From Pseudalkalibacillus hwajinpoensis (GTDB lineage Bacteria; Bacillota; Bacilli; Bacillales; Guptibacillaceae): 64,000 nt of DNA. Positions 24,161-33,062 of this stretch are shown here, piece by piece. The position numbers and the translations under genes were made by a program. Location of the stretch: contig NZ_JADFCM010000006.1 of assembly GCF_015234585.1 (NCBI RefSeq), positions 1 to 64,000 of the forward strand. Reading direction: 5' to 3'. The notes below the pieces were generated by a model, which was not told the origin of the DNA, ran no database searches, and worked only from the letters and a program-made list of their open reading frames with translations. Numbering within the stretch: the stretch's first letter is position 1; each line of letters opens with the position of its first letter.

Positions 24161-25205
24161 ATCTACTTGCCGTTTTCCTCTCCATCATTTCGCCATGATT
24201 ATGAACAAAAGAAAAGGAACTTGAATCGATCTCTGTCTTTGTATCAGGAAGTTCAACATTCTTCATCCTTCTACTATTCGACTGCTTATCTACCACTTGC
24301 TTGAAGCCTTCTAACACAAAATTCAGTGCCAGTATGACAAGAACAAAAAATAGGATGGGAATCAACGGAATCCATGTTTCATATGAAAGGAATCTAAAGG
24401 TGGATCCAATTAACCCTGACCATTCTCCAGAAACCGAGCGATATTCATCACCTAACATAGGGTCTGGATTAAAGAACGTTCCACCAAAAAACAACTTCAA
24501 CAATCCAAGATGTAGCAAAAGAATCAGAACGTTAACAATTTGCTGAAGAAAAATAATCATCATTCGTGGTCCTAAGTGCGGTAGTACATGCTTTGAAAGA
24601 ATATGCCTTCTTGAGCCTCCTAATGTTCGTGCTCCTTCAATAAATTCTCTACCCCAAATGGCGTTTGTTTCATTTGAAATAAGAATCGTCGTTGTAGGAA
24701 TAGCGACCGCTGTCAAGATGATCACTTCAAAAACCATGCGTTCAGTGAAAGAGAATGAAAACGTTCCTTCCATCCCGTTTTCCATTAATACTACATGGAG
24801 GATAAAGTAACATAATAACGAAATAGGGATATACTGCATCGCATCCACCACTCCAGCTGTGCTTCTAAGCGTTCGGCGAAAATAAGTCCCTCCAATTACA
24901 CCTGCAACAAATGATAACGCCATTCTCATTGAAGCAACAAGAAAGGCAATTCCAATTGTATATTTTGCACCAATGATAATTTGCTCAAACAAATGGTAGC
25001 CGAACTTATCTGTACCAAATGGAAGAACTTGTACAGGTGAAAGAGGCGATCGGTCAATTAAATTTCCATCGTCGTCATAAAGCATAAACGTTTGAGGAAT
25101 GTCATCATGGTAAACGAGCGAATAAAAAATACTGCTACCTAATAAGAGAACGATAATGATCATTCCGAACATAAACATTGAATTTCGCAACGCACTTTTC
25201 AACAT
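24159..25205 (-). CDS. ABC transporter permease, DppC/OppC-like
   Basis: 348 residues. Integral membrane permease of the peptide/nickel importer family. N-terminal helix 12-32 followed by an extracytoplasmic region (FGTDKFGYHLFEQIIIGAKYT) and five further helices; the EAA-type loop that contacts the ATPase reads EFIEGARTLGGSRRHILSKHVLPH. Hydrophilic C-terminal tail of 40 residues ending MMERKTASR is longer than usual. Pairs with the DppB-like gene 21 bases upstream. No binding protein or ATPase gene is adjacent, so substrate is unknown. Confidence 0.85.
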   Translation of the reverse strand: MLKSALRNSMFMFGMIIIVLLLGSSIFYSLVYHDDIPQTFMLYDDDGNLIDRSPLSPVQVLPFGTDKFGYHLFEQIIIGAKYTIGIAFLVASMRMALSFVAGVIGGTYFRRTLRSTAGVVDAMQYIPISLLCYFILHVVLMENGMEGTFSFSFTERMVFEVIILTAVAIPTTTILISNETNAIWGREFIEGARTLGGSRRHILSKHVLPHLGPRMMIIFLQQIVNVLILLLHLGLLKLFFGGTFFNPDPMLGDEYRSVSGEWSGLIGSTFRFLSYETWIPLIPILFFVLVILALNFVLEGFKQVVDKQSNSRRMKNVELPDTKTEIDSSSFSFVHNHGEMMERKTASR

Positions 25206-25226
25206 CCTTCTTCCCTCACTTCCGAA

Positions 25227-26084
25227 CTATAGTAACGCTTCTTCTTTTGAAACTCGCTCCGCTACAAACTGGTAAAGTGTCAACGCCAAGAATATAGGGA
25301 TAAATAGACATAAAGCGCCTATCGTGAAAATTTCTGGCGTAGGATGTTCATACATAAAGCGGATTAATCCGTTCAAATTGAAGACGAATTCCATAATAAA
25401 TAAATTAGATAACGTAAACCAGACAATGGAGGGCGAGTGGAAGTAAATCGATAAGATCGCATTCCGAAAAACATGGACAAGGAAAATGGCTGTTGATTGC
25501 ACGCCTTTCGTTCGTGCAAGCTCAACATAAGGCTTTTCAAATTCCTCTTCGAACACTTGCATCATAATTCGATAGAATAGGAAAGCTGGTAATATAGATA
25601 GCACTAAAATAGGCATCGTGTAAATTCGTTCATATGCTGCAATATCCATTAACAAAATATCTGTTTTTTTATAAAACCAGATGATTCCAATTTGAACAAT
25701 TACGAGAATAAATACATCTGGAAAAGATTCAGTTAGAAATGCAAATCGTTTAAACCATTTTCGCATAGGAGGCGTAAATCTGTAGGTAACGTATGTAAAA
25801 ACAAATCCTACAACAAACGAAAGAAATAAGGCACTGAATAAAATGACTATGGAATATGTCGCATAATCAAAGACCTCTGGGAACAATTGATAATTCGCAT
25901 TCCCAGAGCGAAACGTTATATCTTGATAGTGGATCAACTCCTCTAATGTCTCAACTAATCTCTTCAAATATCCAGAAAAATCAAGCTTCATGCCATTGAA
26001 TAACCCCGGTAACGCCCCTAGTAACAGCACACCAATAAAAGCAGTAATAAACTTAAGGCCAGTTCGAACAGCCTTATTCTCCAT
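25227..26084 (-). CDS. ABC transporter permease, DppB/OppB-like
   Basis: 285 residues, about six helices; EAA loop near 185-205 reads YVELARTKGVQSTAIFLVHVFRNA. N-terminal helix, then a periplasm-facing insert (about 35-75). Forms the heterodimeric channel with the following DppC-like protein. AGGGGGAT upstream of ATG. First gene of a two-permease operon with no other transporter parts in reach; they may share an ATPase encoded elsewhere. Confidence 0.82.
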   Translation of the reverse strand: MENKAVRTGLKFITAFIGVLLLGALPGLFNGMKLDFSGYLKRLVETLEELIHYQDITFRSGNANYQLFPEVFDYATYSIVILFSALFLSFVVGFVFTYVTYRFTPPMRKWFKRFAFLTESFPDVFILVIVQIGIIWFYKKTDILLMDIAAYERIYTMPILVLSILPAFLFYRIMMQVFEEEFEKPYVELARTKGVQSTAIFLVHVFRNAILSIYFHSPSIVWFTLSNLFIMEFVFNLNGLIRFMYEHPTPEIFTIGALCLFIPIFLALTLYQFVAERVSKEEALL

Positions 26085-26246
26085 ACGGTATCCCCCTTAT
26101 GATTTCAATTTTCTTTAATAGCTCATCGTGTAGATATCTTGATTTAACATAGTCTATTTAAAGACGGAGCAAACAAATAAAAGTTTCAAATAGACCATAA
26201 AGAATCATTTTTTATTACATGTGATGAAACTCCTCCCTCCCGAATA

Positions 26247-26260
26247 CGCTGTTAACAGCG
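26247..26260. repeat. Perfect 14-bp palindrome upstream of the pre-tgl gene
   Basis: CGCTGTTAACAGCG, fully self-complementary, 29 bases before ATG 26289 in an otherwise plain region (26085-26288); possible operator, no known protein assigned. Confidence 0.4.
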
Positions 26261-26288
26261 CACTTTCGAAAGGAGGCCACCCTTAAAC

Positions 26289-27230
26289 ATGTCTACCTCA
26301 CTTGAGATAATCCGGAAAACAGAAGGCATTAAACGTCTTGATCTGTATATAAGAGAGTTGATTCAGCATGATACAAAATTAGCCATTACACGCATCAATG
26401 ACGAGGACCTTACTTATCCCACTCTCTATGTCTTATCAAAGGTTATTCGCGAGCACAGTCTTACAAAGAACTTATCAGATCGGAATAAAGTAGCTTTGTC
26501 CATCCAAAGAGATATTCTAGCTACAGAACGCACACCAGCAACTCCTTTTCCATATTCAATCTGCGATCTTCCACAGTTCATTCACTCTGTACTCAGATGG
26601 ATGGTCGAAACTGGGAAAGAGGATAAACTGAACGCTCGCTATCGACTTGTTATTGACCGCGCTGCTGGGCTATTGACAACCATCTATCAAAACCCGGAAG
26701 ACCTCTCCCTTGTTTCAGACCTATTATTCAAGAGAAACAGCGAAGGCCACTCTACACATTACTTAACATGGTCTTATTTTTCTTCACGAAACATGTCTAG
26801 TCTCCTCCCTATTGGTGAAAAGCTATTATCTTCTCATGAAGAAGAAGTTGAGTTTGCAAGAGAACTGCTTCATTTCATTTCCGGTTTAGAAGAAAGCTCT
26901 GATCAGTATGCCTATTTTAGGGGTTGGTATGAAGAGAACCTCCCATACCTTCTTCATAATGAAAATAGCTATGAATTAACAGCTGAACTTTCACCTTATA
27001 TTATCGATCACTACACAAAATACCGTGAACATCATTCAAACACTTCATCGGAATACCATCGAGATAAAGGATTTCATACGTTAACCGAAAATGAAAAAGA
27101 AGATCTTGCCAACTTCTCCTATCAAATGAGAAAAAGATCTCGAAACAAATGGAAGGAGTGGATCAATCGACCTCTCGATGCCCAACTGACGCTCATTGAG
27201 GAGGTTCAGCATGATTACTATAGGAGGTAA
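26289..27230 (+). CDS. Hypothetical protein coupled to tgl
   Basis: 313 residues, not recognised. Soluble, alpha-helical composition, rich in Arg, Glu, Leu and Tyr; no signal peptide, membrane helix or catalytic motif evident. C-terminus very basic (MRKRSRNKWKEWINRPL). GAAAGGAGG precedes ATG. It overlaps the start of tgl by 20 bases, so the two are translated from one message and probably act in the same place, that is in spore coat maturation; inference from context only. Confidence 0.75.
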   Translation: MSTSLEIIRKTEGIKRLDLYIRELIQHDTKLAITRINDEDLTYPTLYVLSKVIREHSLTKNLSDRNKVALSIQRDILATERTPATPFPYSICDLPQFIHSVLRWMVETGKEDKLNARYRLVIDRAAGLLTTIYQNPEDLSLVSDLLFKRNSEGHSTHYLTWSYFSSRNMSSLLPIGEKLLSSHEEEVEFARELLHFISGLEESSDQYAYFRGWYEENLPYLLHNENSYELTAELSPYIIDHYTKYREHHSNTSSEYHRDKGFHTLTENEKEDLANFSYQMRKRSRNKWKEWINRPLDAQLTLIEEVQHDYYRR

Positions 27231-28092
27231 TAGTGTAAATAAAGACGATGCGATAAACGCTGGCATTGTACGACCTCTTGAACAAACGATACTTCATGTC
27301 ATGCATGCAAGTCCCTATACGTATTCCTATCGCTCGATGGATGCATTATTATTTGAAATTCGATTTAGAGTAGCCATCACAGACAGTTCACGTGAACTTT
27401 ACTATAGCGGTGTTCAATTTGCAGACTTTTATCGTTCGCGATGTAACCCTATGTTCTGGAACCTCCTACCAGATGGCGCCTTTCAATTAAAAATGGGCGT
27501 TCCGGCATCTGAAGCAATACTCGATATTTACCGAAATGGGAGACTATATGCGTTTGAATGTGCCACCGCTATGATTATTATTCTCTATCACGCAGCAGTC
27601 AAAATGCTCCCTCCAGCACAGTTTAATCGACTATTTTCAAACATACGGCTTTGGGGATGGAAATACGACCAGGATTTGCAAATTGTTCACAACATCCCTC
27701 CTGACTACCTTCCTGGTGATATTCGATATGTAAAAAATCCTGACGTGAATCCTCTTACGCCAGAATGGCAAGGTGAGAATGTTGTAGATTTAGGGGATGG
27801 TACTTTTTTTGGACACGGTTTAGGCTTTCGAACCGTTGAAGGTATGATTGAAGCCCTTGCATTAAGAAGACGGCCGGGTGCGACGCGGATGCCTTATTTA
27901 ATGCTTCCTGCTACTAGACCTGGGTTTTCCTACTTGTATCAATTCTCATCCAATAGAAAAGAAGGAACAACGCCTATTATGTTGTTCGATGACACCTTAC
28001 AGCGATCTACAATGTCAATTGATGAATATGAAGAAAAGCATGAAGAACTTCTAAAAAACTTCATAACGATACGAATTGGAAATAGCTCTTGA
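27211..28092 (+). CDS. tgl: Tgl, spore coat protein-glutamine gamma-glutamyltransferase
   Basis: Transglutaminase that cross-links spore coat proteins through Gln-Lys isopeptide bonds. 293 residues, longer than B. subtilis Tgl (245). Catalytic Cys117 in LYAFECATAMIIIL and the adjacent Glu are in the family context; NPMFWNLLPDGAFQLK and NVVDLGDGTFFGHGLG blocks also match. ATG 27211 has GAGGAGG 6 bases upstream; the longer start is inside that site. Expected SigK-type mother-cell expression, but its promoter must lie ahead of the overlapping gene at 26289. Confidence 0.93.
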   Translation: MITIGGNSVNKDDAINAGIVRPLEQTILHVMHASPYTYSYRSMDALLFEIRFRVAITDSSRELYYSGVQFADFYRSRCNPMFWNLLPDGAFQLKMGVPASEAILDIYRNGRLYAFECATAMIIILYHAAVKMLPPAQFNRLFSNIRLWGWKYDQDLQIVHNIPPDYLPGDIRYVKNPDVNPLTPEWQGENVVDLGDGTFFGHGLGFRTVEGMIEALALRRRPGATRMPYLMLPATRPGFSYLYQFSSNRKEGTTPIMLFDDTLQRSTMSIDEYEEKHEELLKNFITIRIGNSS

Positions 28093-28164
28093 ATAAAATC
28101 AGGCTAACTCCCGGGTCATAAGCCCTCCACCCCGTTTTCACATATGCATATGGTAGAGTAACGG

Positions 28165-28713
28165 GTGGTGAACGCATTGAAAGAATTCCCTGAAATTCAA
28201 ACTGAACGCCTAGTTTTAACAGCACTTAAAGAAGAAGATCGTAGTTCACTTTTTTCCATATTCGCAGATCCACTTGTCACCTATTATGATGGTGGAAAAG
28301 TTATGAAAACCTCTACACAGGCCCTTCACTATATACGTGCTTTCAAAGATACCACATCGATATCTTTGACCAATACAATACGTTGGGGTGTCCGATTGAA
28401 GTCTTCAAACACCTTAATTGGTACGGCGGGTTTCCAAAACTGGGATCGCACCTCTTCTAAAGCAGAAATTGGTGCCATTCTGTCTCGAAATTACTGGAGC
28501 GGTGGTTATGGAGCCGAAGCAGCAAAAGCCGTTATAGAATACGGATTTAAACAAATGAAACTTCACAAAATTTATGCACAAACAATAGAAGACAACCGTG
28601 CCGCTGTTAAGCGTTTAGATGAGCTTGGCTTTCATAAAGAAGGACGCTTTATAGATCACGTCTATTTAAGAAATCAGTATTATCATGTGCTCGTTTATTC
28701 TCTATTCCAATAA
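28165..28713 (+). CDS. GNAT family acetyltransferase (RimJ/RimL-like)
   Basis: Acetyl-CoA dependent N-acetyltransferase of the ribosomal-protein type, 182 residues. Visible: QTERLVLTAL start motif, LIGTAGFQNWD, AEIGAILSRNYWSGGYGAEA (acetyl-CoA loop in WSGGYGAEA) and DNRAAVKRLDELGFHKEG. Start uncertain: GTG 28165 has little before it, while TTG 28177 has GGGTGGTG 6 bases upstream. Substrate unknown. A second, related GNAT gene is at 51201. Confidence 0.85.
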   Translation: MVNALKEFPEIQTERLVLTALKEEDRSSLFSIFADPLVTYYDGGKVMKTSTQALHYIRAFKDTTSISLTNTIRWGVRLKSSNTLIGTAGFQNWDRTSSKAEIGAILSRNYWSGGYGAEAAKAVIEYGFKQMKLHKIYAQTIEDNRAAVKRLDELGFHKEGRFIDHVYLRNQYYHVLVYSLFQ

Positions 28714-28766
28714 AATCTAATAGGTAATTTCCTTACTTCCACCTAATCTCCTTAAATGTGCAAAAA

Positions 28767-28803
28767 AAACGCTTCTTCAGATATACCTGAAGAAGCGTTT
28801 CTT
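28767..28803. terminator. Bidirectional terminator
   Basis: 14-bp perfect stem AAACGCTTCTTCAG / CTGAAGAAGCGTTT, 6-base loop, poly-T on minus side; between the GNAT and MFS genes. Confidence 0.88.
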
Positions 28804-30083
28804 TATACTTGTTTACTAGGCGGTGGAGACATAAATGCGGCAATTGTACCGAGAATTGGAAAGATAAGTATAATCAATAATATTTCTGTATACCCTCCAA
28901 AAACGTCAAAAGCAATACCAAATGGGAGTGGTCCAAAAGCAGAGCCTATGACCATCGTCGTTGTCGCAATTCCTTTAATACTTCCTAGATGCTCCCTACC
29001 AAAATAATTCGGCCATATAATGTTTAATGTAATCCGTTCAATACCTCCAATAATTCCCCAAAGAACTGCAAACACAATAGCAAGTAAATAAGTATGCACC
29101 TGAGTTAACAATAAGATAAATACCATTTGGCCAATAAACGATAAACCAAGAACAATATGAACGTTCACGCGCTCGAGAATAAATCCAGAAGCCATTGTTA
29201 CAGGAAAGCCAACAATCGCCATGATACTCAATATGATGGCAGCTGTACTTCCTGGTACACCTTGCTCTCCTAGAATAGAAAATAAGTGAAAAGTTAAACC
29301 GGTATTGACAAGTGCAGGAATACTAACGCAAAAAAGAATAAACCAAAATGCTCTCGTTCTCATCGCTTCTTTCACAGTCCAATTCGTTTCGAAGCCCTCT
29401 TCTTGCTCCTCTTCCTCCATTTTCTCTTCTCGACGTTGTGCAAGTCTTTTCTTCGATATGGCATTATCAGGAAGAAGTCCGATGTCTTCAGGTTTATTTT
29501 TAACAATGAAAAAGACAACAGGTAGAAAAATAACAATGAGTGCGAATCCAAGTATTCTCCAGGCACTTTCCCATCCAAACGATGCGATTAGCCATGTATT
29601 AAGTGGAGGAAAAGAAGCTGAGCTTAAAAACCCACCAATAGCCATAAAGCTAAGTGCTCGCCCACGTTTTACTACAAACCACTGAGGCACAAGTGTATTC
29701 GGAATTAACGTCATTGAACCTTGTCCGAATAAACGAAGCATAAAAAAACCAATAAATAGCATGACAGGTCCAATAACAAAGCTATTCCAAAAACATGCGA
29801 CTGCCAGCAAAGCCCCCATTATGAGCATCATTCGCCGCTGTCCATGTTTATCTACTAATCTCCCTACAACAAATAACAATAGTCCAGCCGCCAGCGTAGC
29901 AGAAGAATAAATGCCTGATACAAGCGATCGTCCCCAGCCAAAATCTTGAATGTAATAGTCAATGAACACAGATACGGCGTAAGTTTGACCTGGTCCTGAA
30001 AAAAAGACGCCAATGGCTGCTGCCATCACAATATACCATCCATAAAAAAAGGATGAGTTTTGCTGCTTCGAAAATAACTGCAT
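28803..30083 (-). CDS. MFS transporter, oxalate/formate antiporter-like (OFA) group
   Basis: 426 residues, 12 helices in two halves split by a charged loop (about 200-228, KKRLAQRREEKMEEEEQEEG). MFS motif between helices 2 and 3 reads GRLVDKHGQRRMM. Opening FFYGWYIVMAAAIGVFFSGPGQTYAVSVF is typical of YbfB/OFA and monocarboxylate-type members. Substrate not predictable. Single gene. Confidence 0.85.
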   Translation of the reverse strand: MQLFSKQQNSSFFYGWYIVMAAAIGVFFSGPGQTYAVSVFIDYYIQDFGWGRSLVSGIYSSATLAAGLLLFVVGRLVDKHGQRRMMLIMGALLAVACFWNSFVIGPVMLFIGFFMLRLFGQGSMTLIPNTLVPQWFVVKRGRALSFMAIGGFLSSASFPPLNTWLIASFGWESAWRILGFALIVIFLPVVFFIVKNKPEDIGLLPDNAISKKRLAQRREEKMEEEEQEEGFETNWTVKEAMRTRAFWFILFCVSIPALVNTGLTFHLFSILGEQGVPGSTAAIILSIMAIVGFPVTMASGFILERVNVHIVLGLSFIGQMVFILLLTQVHTYLLAIVFAVLWGIIGGIERITLNIIWPNYFGREHLGSIKGIATTTMVIGSAFGPLPFGIAFDVFGGYTEILLIILIFPILGTIAAFMSPPPSKQV

Positions 30084-30233
30084 CCAATAGCTCCTCTCAA
30101 GCTGTCATTAAATAACATTCTATCGAAGAAAAGCTAAATACTAAAACACTTTGCTTTGTCATCCATATATCATTATTTTCATTCATTCCTACAACCTCAA
30201 AATAGATTGTTCTATTTCTTTTTGTAATCTTGC

Positions 30234-30260
30234 TGTAACCTTTTAAGTAGATATATCGTT
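30234..30260 (+). promoter_or_regulatory. SigX-type autoregulatory promoter
   Basis: TGTAAC (30234-30239), exactly 17 bases, CGTT (30257-30260), 29 bases before the sigX start. Matches the TGTAAC-N17-CGWC style of SigX promoters except the last base. Confidence 0.65.
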
Positions 30261-30289
30261 TTAATAAATAGAAGAAGGAGGGCTGAAGA

Positions 30290-30823
30290 ATGGATAAGAC
30301 ATTTGAACGTTTATATGATCGCTACCACACGAACTTATTTCAATTTTTATTCTATATGGTAAAAAATAGAGCAATTGCGGAAGAGTTAGTGCAAGAGGTT
30401 TATATTAACGTGCTACGTTCTTATGACAAGTATGAAGAACGCAGCAATGAGAAGACATGGTTGTTTGCCATTGCGAGAAATATAGCCATTGATTATTTAC
30501 GTACACACAATCGAAGAACCTCAAGGTGGCTTAGTAAGTTCGATTTTAACAAGCAGCAGCCAACTGATGAATCTCCACTTCCGGAAGAAATCCTACTTCA
30601 AAAAGAAGAAGTGCAAGCCATTTATAAATGTTTAAGAGAATGCACACTTGATCAGCAACAGGTGCTAATCCTTCGCTACATTCAAGAGCTGTCGATAAAC
30701 GAAACAGCCGAAATATTAAATTGGAGTGTTAGTAAAGTGAAAACAACTCAGCATCGGGCTATTAAAGCGCTCCGCGATCTAGTAGATGATCCATCCAAAA
30801 ACCAACTAAAGGGGGTCTTATGA
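30290..30823 (+). CDS. sigX: SigX-like ECF sigma factor
   Basis: 177 residues. Region 2: FERLYDRYHTNLFQFLFYMVKN, EELVQEVYINVLRSYDKYEERSNEKTWLFAIARNIAIDYLR; region 4: LDQQQVLILRYIQELSINETAEIL and SVSKVKTTQHRAIKAL. Wording close to B. subtilis SigX, which governs cell-envelope charge and antimicrobial peptide resistance. GAAGGAGG precedes ATG. Followed with overlap by its RsiX-like anti-sigma gene; an ECF promoter stands upstream. Confidence 0.9.
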   Translation: MDKTFERLYDRYHTNLFQFLFYMVKNRAIAEELVQEVYINVLRSYDKYEERSNEKTWLFAIARNIAIDYLRTHNRRTSRWLSKFDFNKQQPTDESPLPEEILLQKEEVQAIYKCLRECTLDQQQVLILRYIQELSINETAEILNWSVSKVKTTQHRAIKALRDLVDDPSKNQLKGVL

Positions 30824-32043
30824 TGAGTGATCGAACAAAATCCCTTCTTTCTCAACTACCTGAAGTCAAAGATCATAGAAGCAAAGAATCGATCTATCAC
30901 AACATCGAGAAAAAAAAGAATGAACAATCACAAAGACAACGAACAAAGAAGAAAACGCCATGGATCATTCCCAGTATTGCCGCTATTGTGGTCCTATTCC
31001 TGGCCGTTCTAATTACGCCTGGTCTCTTCAATCAAAATGATAACTCTTCTAATATGGCCATTACACAATCAGACTCAAACAATTCAGATACAGCAAACTC
31101 TTCAGTCTCAGGAGATGATTCAAAATCTGAAAGCACAACATTAGCACCTACTGGTGAGAAATCAGATCAAACGAGTGATACTGTTAAGGAAGAGCCGCCA
31201 ACACTCACAAAAGAACCGACTACTTTTGACAGCTACATTCCAGCATTTCAGCAGTCTGAAGGAGCAAACGTTGTCGTTTCTTTCCCAGATCCTGAAAGCT
31301 TACTTCTCGTTCCGCTTTCATTTACTTTAGATGAAAACAAAAGCATACAAGAAAACTTAGAAGAAATTTTATCTACTTTTGATGTTTCGAAATTTGGTCT
31401 TGAACGCTCACCACTAGTTGATGCAACTCTAGATTTGATTGATACTGATGGAATTAAAACACTCATAGTTAGCTTTAAAGAGCCTGGTGATAGCCTTTCA
31501 TCGACGGAATCAATTATGATAAACGATAGTGTTCAACAGTTAGCGAAAAGTCTCGGTGCCGATCAAATCAATTGGCAAACGAATGGAGAGGAAGGCTACA
31601 CTCTCGGAAATTTCGGTTCAGCTGACACGACAGTGAATCAAAAGCCTTCTCCATATTACCTTTATGAATCAAGTTCTGAATCACGTTTCCTCGTAAAAGG
31701 ACCAGCCCTTTCAGGTGAAGAAGGTGCTGAACTCGATGTCGCTCTCTCGCTTATGAAAGAAGGCGATCCTAACGTGCCCTATTACATGCCAGCGATCCCT
31801 CCTAACGTAGGCATCTATTCATTCGAAGGAGACGGTCCTGAAGCAACAATTGCCTTTACGGAAGAAAGTGAATTTCAATCAAAAGAGGAAGCGATGCAAA
31901 CAATCGAAGCCTTAATGCTTACTGCTTCTCAATATAACTATCAGACGATTCGTTTTGAGAACACTGGCTTTGATCAAATCGGTGGATATTCACTTGATCA
32001 ATCCCTAACCATTCCTTCATCTCCTAATGCTATTTCGAGATGA
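30823..32043 (+). CDS. rsiX: RsiX-like membrane anti-sigma factor
   Basis: About 406 residues. Short cytoplasmic N-terminus binding SigX, membrane helix about 47-66 (WIIPSIAAIVVLFLAVLI), Ser/Asn/Asp-rich linker about 70-130, then an extracytoplasmic part with a GerMN-like half (about 140-290) and a second domain to the end. B. subtilis RsiX is about 368. GGGGG lies 7 bases before ATG 30823; ATG 30820 is an alternative. Overlaps the sigX stop, so the two are co-translated and hold each other in ratio. Confidence 0.88.
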   Translation: MSDRTKSLLSQLPEVKDHRSKESIYHNIEKKKNEQSQRQRTKKKTPWIIPSIAAIVVLFLAVLITPGLFNQNDNSSNMAITQSDSNNSDTANSSVSGDDSKSESTTLAPTGEKSDQTSDTVKEEPPTLTKEPTTFDSYIPAFQQSEGANVVVSFPDPESLLLVPLSFTLDENKSIQENLEEILSTFDVSKFGLERSPLVDATLDLIDTDGIKTLIVSFKEPGDSLSSTESIMINDSVQQLAKSLGADQINWQTNGEEGYTLGNFGSADTTVNQKPSPYYLYESSSESRFLVKGPALSGEEGAELDVALSLMKEGDPNVPYYMPAIPPNVGIYSFEGDGPEATIAFTEESEFQSKEEAMQTIEALMLTASQYNYQTIRFENTGFDQIGGYSLDQSLTIPSSPNAISR

Positions 32044-32051
32044 AAATAAAC

Positions 32052-32085
32052 AAAACACCCGGCAATTTATGCCGGGTGTTTCGTT
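32052..32085. terminator. Bidirectional terminator
   Basis: 10-bp GC-rich stem AACACCCGGC / GCCGGGTGTT with 7-base loop between rsiX and the convergent gene. Confidence 0.85.
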
Positions 32086-32567
32086 TATCTCGTAACCTCT
32101 TCCACTATATCTGCAGAAGACATATCCGTTTGAAGTTCATATTCACCTGGCTGAACTGCCATTTCTTTGTCCATGTCTCGAAGCGATTTAATAAAATCAT
32201 CCGATTTCTTTACTAGCTTCTTGTCTTCTAGACTTTGAGCAACTTCCTGACTGGTCATTCCTTCTTTAATAGTAAAGGTGATTTTCTCAGGTTGATCAGA
32301 GACTTTTTCTTTCTCTACCTTTTCTTTTGTAGCCTGATTTTCGCTCACTTGTTGATTCTGAGTCGCTTCTTTTTCTTTCAAAGAATCATACTCTTCCTTT
32401 TTAACCATAACCATGCCTTTTTCTTCTAAATGCTGTTCAACGGCAGCTTCTGTTAGCTTATTGCCTTCCTCTGCTTTTGCTGGAGAAAATAAAAAGTAAT
32501 ATGCCGTTAACAAAAGCGCAGCGAATAAAAGACCAGCCCCAATTCCTTTTGCTTCTTGCTTACTCAT
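32085..32567 (-). CDS. Membrane-anchored protein with MltG-like N-terminal domain
   Basis: 160 residues from ATG 32567, GGTGGT before it; the GTG-start ORF form is not needed. One N-terminal helix about 9-30, a Lys/Glu-rich coiled stretch about 55-100, and a C-terminal module TFTIKEGMTSQEVAQSLEDKKLVKKSDDFIK resembling the LysM-like domain that precedes the catalytic part of MltG/YceG transglycosylases; the catalytic domain is absent. Translated with the upstream 67-aa gene through an 8-base overlap. Probably a wall-associated accessory protein; not assigned further. Confidence 0.72.
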   Translation of the reverse strand: MSKQEAKGIGAGLLFAALLLTAYYFLFSPAKAEEGNKLTEAAVEQHLEEKGMVMVKKEEYDSLKEKEATQNQQVSENQATKEKVEKEKVSDQPEKITFTIKEGMTSQEVAQSLEDKKLVKKSDDFIKSLRDMDKEMAVQPGEYELQTDMSSADIVEEVTR

Positions 32568-32763
32568 TAGGACCACCACTTACAGATTTTGTTTTGCTTT
32601 CTAGCATTTCAGTACGTTTCTTTACCGTTTTCAACTCTTTCATTAAGTTGATATAAACGTCATCAACCTGACCTTTCACTTCTTTAGCGTAGTCCTTAAC
32701 AAAATACGAGTAAATAAAGAAACCAAGTGAAGCGGCAAGTAAAACAAAAATAATCGTTAACAT
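32560..32763 (-). CDS. Small single-helix membrane protein with coiled coil
   Basis: 67 residues: helix 2-23 (LTIIFVLLAASLGFFIYSYF) then a charged heptad-like stretch to the end. GGGGGAAAAGC upstream of ATG. Overlaps the MltG-like gene (AATGAGTAA), so both are translated together. Function unknown; layout like divisome or wall-complex accessory proteins. Confidence 0.72.
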   Translation of the reverse strand: MLTIIFVLLAASLGFFIYSYFVKDYAKEVKGQVDDVYINLMKELKTVKKRTEMLESKTKSVSGGPNE

Positions 32764-33062
32764 TGCTTTTCCCCCTATTAAATGTTTGGCATTCTCTCTA
32801 TGTATTGCACTTATTATAATCCAACTAAATTCTTTCGCGTCGACCTGTAGGTTTTTGTCGTTTTTAATTTAAACTTATCACCTATAGTAAATAAGTTATG
32901 TTACCTAATAAATATATAACCTAGTAAAATCCTCAAAGTTACAACATTCCGAAAAGGAAATCACAAAAAAACTAGAAAAATCCGACATAAATCGACCTTT
33001 TCTAGTTTACCTATGTTTGCTTCAATTGACAATAGTCCTTTAATGGAAAAACGCTTCTTCTC
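32764..33062. other. Intergenic region with one 10-bp hairpin
   Basis: 299 bases without a credible gene. Contains a weak -10 TATAAT for the small-gene pair near 32814 and a hairpin AACTAGAAAA (32970-32979) / TTTTCTAGTT (32998-33007) with an 18-base loop, possibly the Nudix gene terminator. Otherwise AT-rich and featureless. Confidence 0.5.
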
